From CAYOHY01 sp964403885 (lineage in GTDB: Bacteria > Actinomycetota > Coriobacteriia > Anaerosomatales > PHET01): 24,008 nt of DNA. The stretch lies in assembly GCA_964403885.1 (NCBI GenBank), contig CAYOHY010000030.1:1-24008 (forward strand), read 5' to 3'. The position numbers and the translations under genes are program-made. This document shows, in pieces, positions 1 to 6,759 of this stretch (its first letter is position 1; each line of letters begins with the position of its first letter). The notes below the pieces were generated by a model. That model worked only from the letters and a program-made list of their open reading frames with translations. It was not told the DNA's origin and did not search any database.

Positions 1-353
1 AGGCTGCCGTCGTAGTGCAGCCCCTCGGTCTCGAGGCGCTCGTTGATCTTGTCGCGCTCGCGCCAGTGGGTGGTCAGGTGACTCTGGCACTCCTTGAACG
101 TCGAGTAGCAGCCGTTGCACGGCGTGACCACGTCAAGACCCGCCTGCTCCACGAGCGCGAGGTTGCGCGCGGCCGCGGTGTAGAACGAGTCAGGGTCGTT
201 GGACTTGACGAGCGTGCCCTCGGGGCAGCAGGTGTGCCCCGCGAGCTCATGGATCTGCGCGCCGAGGTCGTCGAACATCACGCGTGTCGACTTCTCGATG
301 AACGGGAAACGCGCGGGGATGGTGCATCCCCAAAAGACCGCGAACTCCTTCAT
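1..353 (-). CDS. hdrB: Heterodisulfide reductase subunit B-like protein (CCG domain), N-terminal part
   Basis: The first 117 residues are present and the gene runs off the left edge. The protein begins MKEFAVFWGC and carries one full CCG-type cysteine motif: Cys10, Cys42-Cys43, Cys79 and Cys82, that is C-X31-CC-X35-CXXC. This is the signature of HdrB, which in known enzymes binds a noncubane iron-sulfur cluster and reduces disulfides in flavin-based electron-bifurcating complexes. The ATG at 351-353 lies behind a purine-rich stretch (GAAAGGCGAAGG), a plausible ribosome site. About 116 nt of structured leader separates it from a clear -10 box. Related CCG proteins (succinate dehydrogenase subunit C/E type, LutA-like, GlpC-like) share the motif, so the exact complex cannot be fixed without the C-terminal half and the neighbours beyond the edge. 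The family call is firm; the physiological partner is unknown. Confidence 0.85.
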   Translation of the reverse strand, partial: MKEFAVFWGCTIPARFPFIEKSTRVMFDDLGAQIHELAGHTCCPEGTLVKSNDPDSFYTAAARNLALVEQAGLDVVTPCNGCYSTFKECQSHLTTHWRERDKINERLETEGLHYDGS

Positions 354-389
354 GCCTTCGCCTTTCGGTATCCGTGACCGCTCGAAACG

Positions 390-427
390 AAAAAAGCCCG
401 CCAAGGCCTTGGATGGGCCTGGCGAGC
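390..427 (-). terminator. Leader (attenuator) intrinsic terminator upstream of hdrB
   Basis: On the minus strand a 12-bp stem (427-416 with 408-396, one U-G pair and one bulged T at 404) closes a 7-nt loop and is followed by TTTTTT (395-390). It lies between the promoter and the hdrB start codon and no minus-strand gene ends here, so it must act within the leader. Its 5' arm begins with GCTCG, the 3' arm of the second ANTAR-type hairpin. Confidence 0.85.
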
Positions 428-466
428 GCCATTGCTCGTCTCTTCGGTTTGGCACGACGTTGTGCC
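423..466 (-). promoter_or_regulatory. Predicted ANTAR-binding two-hairpin RNA element
   Basis: On the minus strand, hairpin 1 (466-451) is GGCAC-AACGTC-GTGCC and hairpin 2 (438-423) is CGAGC-AATGGC-GCTCG. Both have perfect 5-bp stems and six-base loops with A at position 1 and G at position 4. A 12-nt A-rich linker (450-439) separates them. ANTAR proteins such as EutV are known to bind paired hairpins with exactly these loop constraints. The 3' arm of hairpin 2 is shared with the terminator stem that follows, so the two folds exclude each other. The fold is read directly from the sequence; the protein partner is inferred. Confidence 0.8.
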
Positions 467-475
467 GGTCGCGCG

Positions 476-481
476 AGTATA
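476..481 (-). promoter_or_regulatory. Promoter -10 box of the hdrB-like gene
   Basis: TATACT on the minus strand is a five-of-six match to the -10 consensus. It places transcription start near 469, three nt before the first leader hairpin. No good -35 hexamer is seen at the usual distance (TTTCAT at 17 nt is the best). Confidence 0.5.
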
Positions 482-597
482 GCACGCGCGGAGTGCTGAT
501 GAAACATGGGCGCAACACTGTCGCCGCGTCGCCTGCCGCCACCGTCCCGCCGGTGCCGTCCCTCACGCGCCGCAGGTACGCACGCCGTCACCGACGC

Positions 598-613
598 GTT
601 GCGCTGACGCAAC
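598..613. repeat. Short inverted repeat upstream of creD-like gene
   Basis: GTTGCG-CTGA-CGCAAC is a perfect 6-4-6 inverted repeat about 70 nt before the creD-like start. It could be an operator or chance. Nothing else convincing is seen in 482-682: no clear -35/-10 pair and no ORF with its own ribosome site. Confidence 0.25.
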
Positions 614-682
614 CCGGACGGCACCTCGCTCGGGTAGGGTCAAGGCACGATACCATCCCCACCCACGACAAGGAGGCCGCCC

Positions 683-1972
683 ATGTCCGGACGACGCCTG
701 TTCGCGGTCGCGCTGATCTTCGTCTTCGCCACCGTCGCGTGGTTCGTCCTCGCCGGATCGGTCGAGGTCCGGACCAACAACAGCAGCGACCGCCTTGGAG
801 ACGAGGTCAGCGGGCTCTGGGGGTCACCTCAGGTGCAAGAGGCCCCGAGGTTCACCTTCGCGAACGCCGGCCGCACGGGCAGCCTGCCCATCGCTTCGAG
901 CGACATCGAAGCCGACCTCAAGCTCGACCAGCGCCGCAAGGGCCTGCTGTGGTACGCGACCTACGTGGCCCGCTTCGACGCGACGTACACGGTCAAGAAT
1001 CCCGAGTCCACGCCTGCGACCGTGACGATGTCGTTCGCATTCCCGGACCCTTCGGGCAGCTACGACGGGTTCGCGGTCAAAGTCGACGGCACAGATGCGC
1101 CGGTGCGCTACGTCAAGGGAGCGGCGCGGACCACGTTCACCGTACCGAGCGGAGCCACCGCGCGCATCGAGACGGGCTACAAGACCAACGGCATGGAGTC
1201 GTGGGCGTACTCCCCCAGCCCTGATGGTGCCGACGTGGTCAAGGACTTCACGTTGGTCATGACGACCGACTTCGACCAGATCGACTACCCGGCCGATGGC
1301 GTCTCGCCCACCCAGCAGGCCGCCGAGGGTGACGGCTGGAAGCTCGCCTGGACCTACGACAGCGTGGTGAGCGGACGGCGTATCGGCCTCGTGATGCCCG
1401 TGCCACCCAATCCCGGCCCCCTCGTCGCTCGCATCACAGCGTTCGCGCCGGTGTCACTGCTGTTCTTCTTCGCCGCGCTGATCTTGCTCACGGCGACGCG
1501 CAACGTGAAGCTGCACCCCGTCCACTACGGCTTCCTCGCCGCAGCGTTCTTCGCGTTCGACCTGCTGCTCGCCTACCTGGCAGACCAGGTGGACATCAAC
1601 ATCGCGTTCGCGGTGGCCTCGGTCACCTCGGTGGCGCTGTGCACGGGATACCTGTTCGTGGTGGTGGGACGCAACCGCGCGCTCATCGAGATCGCCATCA
1701 GCCAGTTCATATTCCTCGTGCTGTTCAGCTACAGCTTCTTCTTCGAGGGCATCACCGGTCTGGCGATCACCATCGGCGCGGTGCTCACCCTGGCGTTCTT
1801 CATGGCGCGCACGGCGCGGGTCGACTGGGACGAGGTGTTCCCCAAGCCAGAGCGGCACCTCGCGCACCAGTGGGTACCGGCACCGCCCCCCGCCCAGCCC
1901 TATCCCGCCTCGGTTCCCGCTCAGCCCGACGTCGCCGAACGCGGTGCCGGCGACCCGCCCGCAACACCCTAG
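683..1972 (+). CDS. CreD-like inner membrane protein
   Basis: A 429-residue membrane protein with a strong ribosome site (AGGAGG) in front of the ATG. One membrane segment lies near residues 6-26. A long extracytoplasmic beta-rich domain follows (about 30-250), then a run of hydrophobic segments from about 253 to 375. The C-terminal part shows the CreD pattern: a KLHPVHYG stretch leading into the membrane bundle, and an ARTARVDWDEVF end that matches the conserved TRxxDW of CreD. The last 45 residues are a proline- and alanine-rich tail. CreD of enterobacteria belongs to the CreBC regulon and affects colicin and beta-lactam responses, but its biochemical role is unknown. No CreB/CreC pair is next to it here. 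The gene stands alone on the plus strand and converges on the LysE-type gene with a 12-nt gap. Confidence 0.7.
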   Translation: MSGRRLFAVALIFVFATVAWFVLAGSVEVRTNNSSDRLGDEVSGLWGSPQVQEAPRFTFANAGRTGSLPIASSDIEADLKLDQRRKGLLWYATYVARFDATYTVKNPESTPATVTMSFAFPDPSGSYDGFAVKVDGTDAPVRYVKGAARTTFTVPSGATARIETGYKTNGMESWAYSPSPDGADVVKDFTLVMTTDFDQIDYPADGVSPTQQAAEGDGWKLAWTYDSVVSGRRIGLVMPVPPNPGPLVARITAFAPVSLLFFFAALILLTATRNVKLHPVHYGFLAAAFFAFDLLLAYLADQVDINIAFAVASVTSVALCTGYLFVVVGRNRALIEIAISQFIFLVLFSYSFFFEGITGLAITIGAVLTLAFFMARTARVDWDEVFPKPERHLAHQWVPAPPPAQPYPASVPAQPDVAERGAGDPPATP

Positions 1973-1984
1973 CGCGCCGGCCGG

Positions 1985-2617
1985 CTACAGGTACCGCCCG
2001 AGTCCCGCCACCACGGCGGCCAGGCCGAACCCCGCCACGGCGACCCCTGAGACCACGGCGACCACTCGCGCGGCACGCTCACTCACGGCGTGTCGCGCGA
2101 GTGCGACTCCGGTCACGAGCGCCGTCCACCACGCGAGCGAGCCCGACGCCACGCCAAGGGTCGCCAAAGCAGCCGATGAGACCGTGGCTCCCTGCGCGAG
2201 ACCTGCGGTCGCGAACACGGCGGCGAACGCCATGATCGTCATGGGGTTGGTGAGCGTGAGCGCCACCGACCCCGCGTAGAGCCGCAGCGGTCGCATCGTC
2301 TCGCTCGCGTCCTCGGCCGCGCGAGCCTGTGGCGCGGTCATGGCGCGCCACCCCAGCCACACGAGCGCCGCCCCGCCCACGATCCGGACGGGCGCCTGCC
2401 ACGCGACGAGCGCGCCGGTGAGCGCGGCGAAGCCGAACGCGGCGAGCCCCGCGTAGATCCCGTCGGCCGTGGCGATCCCCAGCCCCGTGATCATGCCCCA
2501 GCGCCATCCGCGGGCAAGCGTGCGCTGCACGCACAACACGCCCATCGCCCCCACCGGGGCCGCCACCGCAAGGCCGATCACGAAGGTGCGCGCGAACAGC
2601 GCGAGCACGTCACTCAT
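1985..2617 (-). CDS. LysE/RhtB-family amino acid exporter
   Basis: A 210-residue polytopic membrane protein with about six hydrophobic segments. It has the LysE-family N-terminal pattern (AAPVGAMG, residues 19-26) and the conserved LTNPMTIMAF stretch around residues 122-131. Members export amino acids or related small molecules across the cytoplasmic membrane by proton antiport. The start codon overlaps the stop of the upstream Lrp/AsnC-type gene by four bases (ATGA), so the two are translationally coupled. The pairing of an Lrp-type regulator with a LysE-type exporter is a common arrangement in which the regulator senses the exported amino acid. The substrate cannot be read from the sequence. 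Confidence 0.88.
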   Translation of the reverse strand: MSDVLALFARTFVIGLAVAAPVGAMGVLCVQRTLARGWRWGMITGLGIATADGIYAGLAAFGFAALTGALVAWQAPVRIVGGAALVWLGWRAMTAPQARAAEDASETMRPLRLYAGSVALTLTNPMTIMAFAAVFATAGLAQGATVSSAALATLGVASGSLAWWTALVTGVALARHAVSERAARVVAVVSGVAVAGFGLAAVVAGLGRYL

Positions 2618-3066
2618 CGACCCGCGACGCCCACAGGACGCTCGAACACCGAGGAGAGCACGACGGTGGTACGTGTCGCCGCCACGCCGACGACGCCCTT
2701 GACCACCTCGGTCACGATCCGCTCGAGATCGCGCGTCGACGCGCAGCGCACCTTGACGAGGTAGTCACCGTCGCCCGCCACGTGGTGGACCTCGAGCACC
2801 GAGGGCTCGGCGGCCATCGCACGCAGGAACGGCTCACGCGCGTCGGGGGTCGCGAGTGTCACGGTGAGAAACGCGGCGAGCTCGGCGCCCACGGCGACAG
2901 GGTCGAGTGTCGCGGCGTAGCCGGCGATGACGCCGTCGGCTTCGAGGCGGCGCACGCGCTCGGCGGTCGAGGGCCCGGACAGGCCGATGCGTGTGGCGAG
3001 GTCGGAGAAGGTGGTGCGCCCGTCGGTCACGAGCGCATCGAGAATCTCGAGGTCTTTGGAGTCCAT
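2614..3066 (-). CDS. Lrp/AsnC-family transcriptional regulator
   Basis: 150 residues from the chosen start (MDSKDLEIL). The frame is open further upstream, but this ATG follows a ribosome site (AGGGAAG), matches the usual N-terminus of the family, and leaves the upstream palindrome outside the gene. Residues 1-60 form a winged helix-turn-helix (DLEILDALVTDGRTTFSDLA, then the recognition helix in SGPSTAERVRRL). Residues about 65-145 form the RAM ligand-binding and oligomerisation domain, with a typical GDGDYLVKV segment. It is coupled by an ATGA overlap to the LysE-type exporter, which it probably controls in response to an amino acid. A 24-bp palindrome directly upstream is a likely autoregulatory operator. 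Confidence 0.9.
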   Translation of the reverse strand: MDSKDLEILDALVTDGRTTFSDLATRIGLSGPSTAERVRRLEADGVIAGYAATLDPVAVGAELAAFLTVTLATPDAREPFLRAMAAEPSVLEVHHVAGDGDYLVKVRCASTRDLERIVTEVVKGVVGVAATRTTVVLSSVFERPVGVAGR

Positions 3067-3080
3067 CGGCTTCCCTATGT

Positions 3081-3104
3081 TAGGTGAATATGAACATTCA
3101 CCTA
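3081..3104. promoter_or_regulatory. Palindromic operator for the Lrp-type gene
   Basis: TAGGTGAAT-atgaac-ATTCACCTA is a perfect 9-bp inverted repeat with a 6-bp centre. It lies 15 nt upstream of the Lrp-type start codon and just downstream of a -10-like TACAAT. The length, AT-rich centre and position fit an Lrp/AsnC binding site that would repress its own operon. Confidence 0.65.
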
Positions 3105-3107
3105 CAC

Positions 3108-3113
3108 ATTGTA
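3108..3113 (-). promoter_or_regulatory. Putative -10 box for the Lrp-lysE operon
   Basis: TACAAT on the minus strand, with TTGCAA 19 nt upstream as a possible -35. It overlaps the 3' end region of the ANTAR regulator gene and puts the start of transcription inside or next to the palindrome. Confidence 0.45.
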
Positions 3114-3115
3114 GC

Positions 3116-3685
3116 CTAGGACTCAGCCTCACTTGCAAGAATCACGGCCTCGGCGACCTCGCGAAGCGTCTTGCGCTTGTCCATCGCAAGGCGCTGGATG
3201 CGGCGAAACGCCTCGGGCTCAGACATCCCCCGGCCCATCAGGATGCCCTTGGCGCGGTCGAGCACCTTGCGGGTCTCGAGGCGCTCGGTGAGGTCGGCGA
3301 CCTCGTCGGCGAGCGCGGAGGCCTCGCTGTAGCGGGCGGCCGCAAGCGTCATGGCGGGGATGATGTCGGCGCGCGAGAACGGCTTGACCACGTAGGCCAT
3401 GGCACCCGCGCTCGCCGCCTGCTCCACGTGCGCCGCCTGCGAGAAGGCGGTCACCATGACCACCGGCGCGATCTGCTCGCGGCCGATGATGGCGGCCGCC
3501 TCGAGCCCGTTCACGCCGGGCATGTTGATGTCCATGAACACGACGTCGGGAGTCAGCTCGCGCGCGAGCTCGACCGCCTCGGCGCCGTCACGGGCCTCGC
3601 CCACCACGTCGTGGCCCTCTTCGACGAGCATCTCTTTGAGGTCCATCCTGATGAGCGCTTCGTCCTCGGCGATCAACACGCGCAC
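3116..3685 (-). CDS. pdtaR: ANTAR-domain response regulator (PdtaR-like)
   Basis: 189 residues with a GTG start behind AAGGGGAG. Residues 1-115 are a receiver domain with acidic pocket residue Asp8, phosphoacceptor Asp52 (VVFMDINMPG), Thr79 and Lys101 (VVKPF). Residues about 120-180 are an ANTAR domain: a coiled-coil lead (ALADEVADLTERLETRKVL) and the conserved DRAKGILM...EAFRRIQRLAMDKR...LREVAEAV pattern. ANTAR regulators bind RNA rather than DNA and prevent leader terminators from forming when phosphorylated. The gene starts 13 nt after the HisKA_2 kinase, which is its obvious partner. A matching two-hairpin RNA target is found in the hdrB leader at 390-469 in this same window. Confidence 0.93.
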   Translation of the reverse strand: MRVLIAEDEALIRMDLKEMLVEEGHDVVGEARDGAEAVELARELTPDVVFMDINMPGVNGLEAAAIIGREQIAPVVMVTAFSQAAHVEQAASAGAMAYVVKPFSRADIIPAMTLAAARYSEASALADEVADLTERLETRKVLDRAKGILMGRGMSEPEAFRRIQRLAMDKRKTLREVAEAVILASEAES

Positions 3686-3698
3686 GTGGTCTCCCCTT

Positions 3699-5102
3699 CT
3701 AGTCCGTCACCGGCACGCGCACCGTGACCGTGGTGCCGCGCGCCGTCGAGTAGCCGATGGTACCGCGAAGGTCGTCTTCAACGACGGTCCTCACGATCTC
3801 AAGCCCCAGATTCGCCGAGGACTTGGGGTCGAAGCCCGCCGGCAGGCCGCGTCCGTCGTCGCGCACGGTGAGTACCAGCTCACCCGGGACGCGGCGCATC
3901 GACACCTCCACCCACCCTTCGTCACGCCCTTCGAACCCGTGCTCGATGGCGTTGTGCACGAGCTCGGCGACGGCGAGCGCAAGCGAGGTGGCGGTATGGG
4001 CGTCCACCTCACCGGTGGTGCCCTTCACGCTCACGCGGATGCGTGACTCGGCACCCAGAAGTCCGCGCCCCACGAGGTCGACCACGGTGCGGGCGGCCTC
4101 TGCGAAGTCGACGGTCTCGGCGTCTGAGCCCGCGAGCAGGTCGTGGACGACCGCCATCGAGCTCACGCGCTCGGTGGCCTCTGCGAGCGCTCGGCGGGCC
4201 TCATCGGAGCCGGTGCGCCGCGCTTGGATGCGCAGCAGGCTCGCGATGGTCTGGAGGTTGTTCTTCACGCGATGGTGCACTTCGCGGATCGTGGCTTCCT
4301 TGACCTTGATCTCGGCTTCACGGCGGCGGGCCTCGGTGAGGTCCTCCACCAGCACGAGCGCACCGGCGGGCAGCGCGATCGAGCGATACTGGAGCACGCG
4401 CTCGGCCACCTCGGCATCGACCGAGATGGCGCCTCGTGTGCCCAGGACCGGTGCGATCCCAAAGCCACCGCCCGGCAGCGCGGAGGCCTGAAGGCCCACG
4501 AGCGCACCCTCGGTGCCGGCGAGACGCATGATGTTGACGGCGTTTGGCGACGCGTAGGAGATCTGGCCGGTCGAGCTCACGCGCATGACGCCGTCGCCGG
4601 CGCGGCGTGTCGTGGAGAACGGGACGCCGGTGCGCACGTCGAGCAGCGGGCCACGACGCAGGTCGTCGAGAAGCTCCTCGGCGGCGTCCATGAAGGCGGT
4701 CTCCATCGAGCCGGGGAGCTCGGCGACCTGCTCGGCGATGTCGCGTACCACCACGGCGATGACCGAGGAGTCGCCCACGGGGTAGGCGGCGGTCGCGTAC
4801 TTGATGCCGCGCACCACCCGACGTGCCTCAGCCGAGACGGGCTGCCCGGAGTCGAGCGCCTCGTAGGCCTCGAGCTCATCGGCGCGCGACAGGGTGCGTC
4901 CCACGCGCGTCGAGGCGATGGGTGCGAGCGCGGTGTTGGGGCGCGCGTCTGCGACCACGAGCAGCGTCGCATCCGGGCGCACGAGCGCCAGGGCCACGTC
5001 ACCATACGCGAGGTCGGCGACGAGCTGCAGGTTGTCGGCAACGTTGCCGAGATGGGCGCGGGCCCCGTCGTCGAGGTCCGCGAGAAGGTCGCGGGGTGCC
5101 AT
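3699..5102 (-). CDS. pdtaS: Cytoplasmic sensor histidine kinase, HisKA_2 type (PdtaS-like)
   Basis: 467 residues without membrane segments. Residues about 1-140 resemble the GAF-like sensor domain of PdtaS (TLLVVADARPNTALAP). About 145-255 is a PAS-like region (GVMRVSSTGQISYASPNAVNIMRLAG). Residues 258-330 are the HisKA_2 dimerisation domain with the EVHHRVKNNLQTIASLLRIQ signature (phosphoacceptor His276 or His277). Residues about 365-467 are the HATPase domain, with N-box ELVHNAIEHG (Asn384) and G1 box DDGRG (415-419). This layout matches mycobacterial PdtaS, which phosphorylates the ANTAR protein PdtaR; here the regulator follows after 13 nt. The signal sensed is unknown. A -10 box ends six nt before the ATG, so the mRNA may be leaderless; no ribosome site is visible. 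Confidence 0.93.
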   Translation of the reverse strand: MAPRDLLADLDDGARAHLGNVADNLQLVADLAYGDVALALVRPDATLLVVADARPNTALAPIASTRVGRTLSRADELEAYEALDSGQPVSAEARRVVRGIKYATAAYPVGDSSVIAVVVRDIAEQVAELPGSMETAFMDAAEELLDDLRRGPLLDVRTGVPFSTTRRAGDGVMRVSSTGQISYASPNAVNIMRLAGTEGALVGLQASALPGGGFGIAPVLGTRGAISVDAEVAERVLQYRSIALPAGALVLVEDLTEARRREAEIKVKEATIREVHHRVKNNLQTIASLLRIQARRTGSDEARRALAEATERVSSMAVVHDLLAGSDAETVDFAEAARTVVDLVGRGLLGAESRIRVSVKGTTGEVDAHTATSLALAVAELVHNAIEHGFEGRDEGWVEVSMRRVPGELVLTVRDDGRGLPAGFDPKSSANLGLEIVRTVVEDDLRGTIGYSTARGTTVTVRVPVTD

Positions 5103-5108
5103 AGCCGC

Positions 5109-5114
5109 AGTATA
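5109..5114 (-). promoter_or_regulatory. -10 box of the kinase operon, apparently leaderless
   Basis: TATACT on the minus strand is followed by GCGGCT and then the ATG of the kinase. The A of the ATG sits at the expected +1. No Shine-Dalgarno sequence is present. The -35 is weak (TCAGGC at 17 nt). Confidence 0.5.
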
Positions 5115-5176
5115 GGCGATGCCGGCGGGCCGCCTGACGCGAGCGGCGGTGCGGGGCCGGGAGGGGCCTCACAGAA

Positions 5177-5239
5177 CCGTCAGCCGAGTAGGTACGATCG
5201 TTCCTTCAGGAGGTACGATCGCACCTACTCGGCTGACGG
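5177..5239. repeat. Long near-perfect inverted repeat
   Basis: Arms 5177-5205 and 5211-5239 are complementary over 29 bp with two mismatches (5194/5222 and 5202/5214) and enclose a 5-nt centre. The motif GGTACGATCG also recurs in direct orientation (5191-5200 and 5212-5221). It lies between the divergent kinase gene and the tRNA-Leu promoter. No T run follows on either strand, so it is not a typical terminator. No second copy was seen in the window. Confidence 0.8.
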
Positions 5240-5315
5240 GGCCGGAAGGGGGCGCGGCCCGCACGCTTCGGCGAATCGCCGCGAACGAGGAGCGGCGAAC
5301 CCGCGCGACAACCGC

Positions 5316-5321
5316 TATAAT
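5316..5321 (+). promoter_or_regulatory. -10 box of tRNA-Leu
   Basis: A perfect TATAAT lies 17 nt before the mature tRNA 5' end. No convincing -35 is seen at the standard distance. Confidence 0.6.
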
Positions 5322-5338
5322 CCTCAACGCGTGTCCTC

Positions 5339-5424
5339 GCCCGGGTGGTGGAATGGCAGACACGGAGGTCTCAAAAACCTCTGGGGGAAACCCCGTGTGG
5401 GTTCGACTCCCACCCCGGGCACCA
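5339..5424 (+). tRNA. tRNA-Leu (anticodon CAA)
   Basis: 86 nt including the encoded CCA (5422-5424). Acceptor arms GCCCGGG (5339-5345) and CCCGGGC (5414-5420) pair fully. The anticodon stem GAGGT/ACCTC encloses loop CTCAAAA with anticodon CAA at 5372-5374, reading UUG. The long variable arm (GGGG-GAAA-CCCC) marks a class II tRNA, and the T arm holds GTTCGAC. The D region GGTGGAATGGCAGAC fits tRNA-Leu. Confidence 0.97.
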
Positions 5425-5438
5425 GCGCACCTGTGCGC
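5425..5438 (+). terminator. Short hairpin after tRNA-Leu
   Basis: GCGCA-CCTG-TGCGC starts immediately after the CCA end. It could end transcription or guide 3' processing, but no T run follows, so this is weak. Confidence 0.3.
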
Positions 5439-5466
5439 TCGACACGCGTCCCACGCGCCCGCGCGC

Positions 5467-6759
5467 CTACTCTTCGCCCTCTCGCCTCTTCGCGGCCGCC
5501 GCGCGCCCTGACACACGGTAGAGCGGCGCCACCGCCAGCAGGAACGCACTGCCGATCAGCCACGCGAGCTGGATCGAGCGGCGGTCAGACACCCAGCCAA
5601 GCGCCGGCTGGCCCACCGCGCCGCCCGCATCGGCGAAGAAGGCGTCGAGCGAGAGCACGGTGGCTCGCTCGGCGGAGGGGATGTGTTCGTTGATGTAGCC
5701 CATCCGGATGGGCCCGGACACCCCAAAGACCAGCCCAAACCCCATCCACAGCACGATCGCGGCGCCGCCGGTGAGCCAGCCCGCAGGAAGGCCCATGAAC
5801 CCGATGACGCCGATCCCGATCACCAGCGCCGCGTCCACCCACGCCATGACGGCCAGCACCTTGGCCTGGTCTCGGCGCCCGTCGCCTTGACGCATGATGC
5901 GCCCCACCAGCATGTTGCCCACGATGCTTGCCGCAGAGAACCCGGCCTGCGCAACACCCAGCACCCACACGAGGCTTTGGTCACCAAGCAGCCCCAGCAC
6001 GTAGGGCTGCCAGGCGTAGAACCCGTACATGAAGAACACGCCGCCCACCGCCGAGACCCACAGCAGCGGCCTGACCACCGGGCTGCGCCACCCGTAGCGC
6101 ACGCCCGAGTCGAACACCCTGCGCGTCTCGGTGCCGAAGGTCGACCAGTGCAGCGCCCGGGGCGTGAACCCCTCGTCGCGCACGAGCGCGGCCACCAGCA
6201 CGAGGCACACAGCCACGAGTCCCGCCCGGACGACGTAGGGCAGCACCAGGCTCACCTGGCCAAGCACGCCGCCCAGCAGCGACCCCACGAGCATCCCGAG
6301 CCCTCCGGCGATCTGCCCGCGTGCGAAGACGCGCTCCTTGGGGTGCTCGTATCCGCACGAATCCAGCGCGTCGACGATCCAGGCATCCACGGCGCCGGAC
6401 TGGAACGTGTAGCCCAACCCGATGATCACGCTCGCGACGGCGAACCCGGCAAACCCCCAGCCCATCGAGGGGGTCAGCACGTAGAGCAGGGTCGAGATGA
6501 CGAGCGTGACCATGGACAAGATGATCGAGGCCTTGCGCCCGATGGTGTCGGCGATGACGCCGGTGGGGACCTCGAACACCATCTGGGCAACGGTGTAGAT
6601 CGCGTTGACGAGCATGACCTCGAACAGCGTGAGTCCGCCGTTGCGGATGAGGAATATCGTGTTGATGGCCCAGATGAGCGAGGCGGCCAGCGTGAACGTG
6701 CCGCTCATGAGCACGTAGGCGACGATCGCTCGGCGTGCGGTATAGGGACGATTCGACAT
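5467..6759 (-). CDS. MFS transporter
   Basis: 430 residues from the ATG at 6757-6759 (MSNRPYTARR). That start overlaps the stop of the upstream dehydrogenase gene by one base (TGATG), which argues for it over an in-frame upstream ATG inside that gene. About twelve hydrophobic segments are present. The loop between helices 2 and 3 has a clear MFS motif A, FEVPTGVIADTIGRK (residues 62-76), typical of small-molecule or drug efflux members. It is the last gene of a minus-strand run L,D-transpeptidase, dehydrogenase, transporter and converges on tRNA-Leu. The substrate is not predictable; coupling to an oxidoreductase suggests export or import of a compound that enzyme modifies, but this is speculation. 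Confidence 0.88.
   Translation of the reverse strand: MSNRPYTARRAIVAYVLMSGTFTLAASLIWAINTIFLIRNGGLTLFEVMLVNAIYTVAQMVFEVPTGVIADTIGRKASIILSMVTLVISTLLYVLTPSMGWGFAGFAVASVIIGLGYTFQSGAVDAWIVDALDSCGYEHPKERVFARGQIAGGLGMLVGSLLGGVLGQVSLVLPYVVRAGLVAVCLVLVAALVRDEGFTPRALHWSTFGTETRRVFDSGVRYGWRSPVVRPLLWVSAVGGVFFMYGFYAWQPYVLGLLGDQSLVWVLGVAQAGFSAASIVGNMLVGRIMRQGDGRRDQAKVLAVMAWVDAALVIGIGVIGFMGLPAGWLTGGAAIVLWMGFGLVFGVSGPIRMGYINEHIPSAERATVLSLDAFFADAGGAVGQPALGWVSDRRSIQLAWLIGSAFLLAVAPLYRVSGRAAAAKRREGEE

Noticed and set aside
423..466. c-di-GMP-I riboswitch in the hdrB leader, suggested by GCCAAACC and GACGAGCAA-like segments
   Set aside because: The second domain and the conserved receptor elements are missing. 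The length fits only the two small hairpins.
247..624. A minus-strand frame starting at an ATG in hairpin 2 of the hdrB leader, considered as a leader peptide
   Set aside because: It runs through the terminator and into hdrB out of frame without the regulatory codon run expected of a peptide attenuator. The paired A1/G4 hairpins explain the leader better.
5177..5239. Rho-independent terminator for the kinase or tRNA region
   Set aside because: No gene ends here on either strand (the kinase starts to its left, the tRNA to its right) and there is no T run.
5177..5424. Integration site of a mobile element at tRNA-Leu
   Set aside because: No integrase, no repeated tRNA 3' end and no accessory gene block is visible next to it.
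4143..5693. A 516-codon plus-strand frame spanning the kinase, tRNA-Leu and part of the MFS gene
   Set aside because: It crosses a clear tRNA and is antisense to two well-supported genes. No domain or ribosome site.
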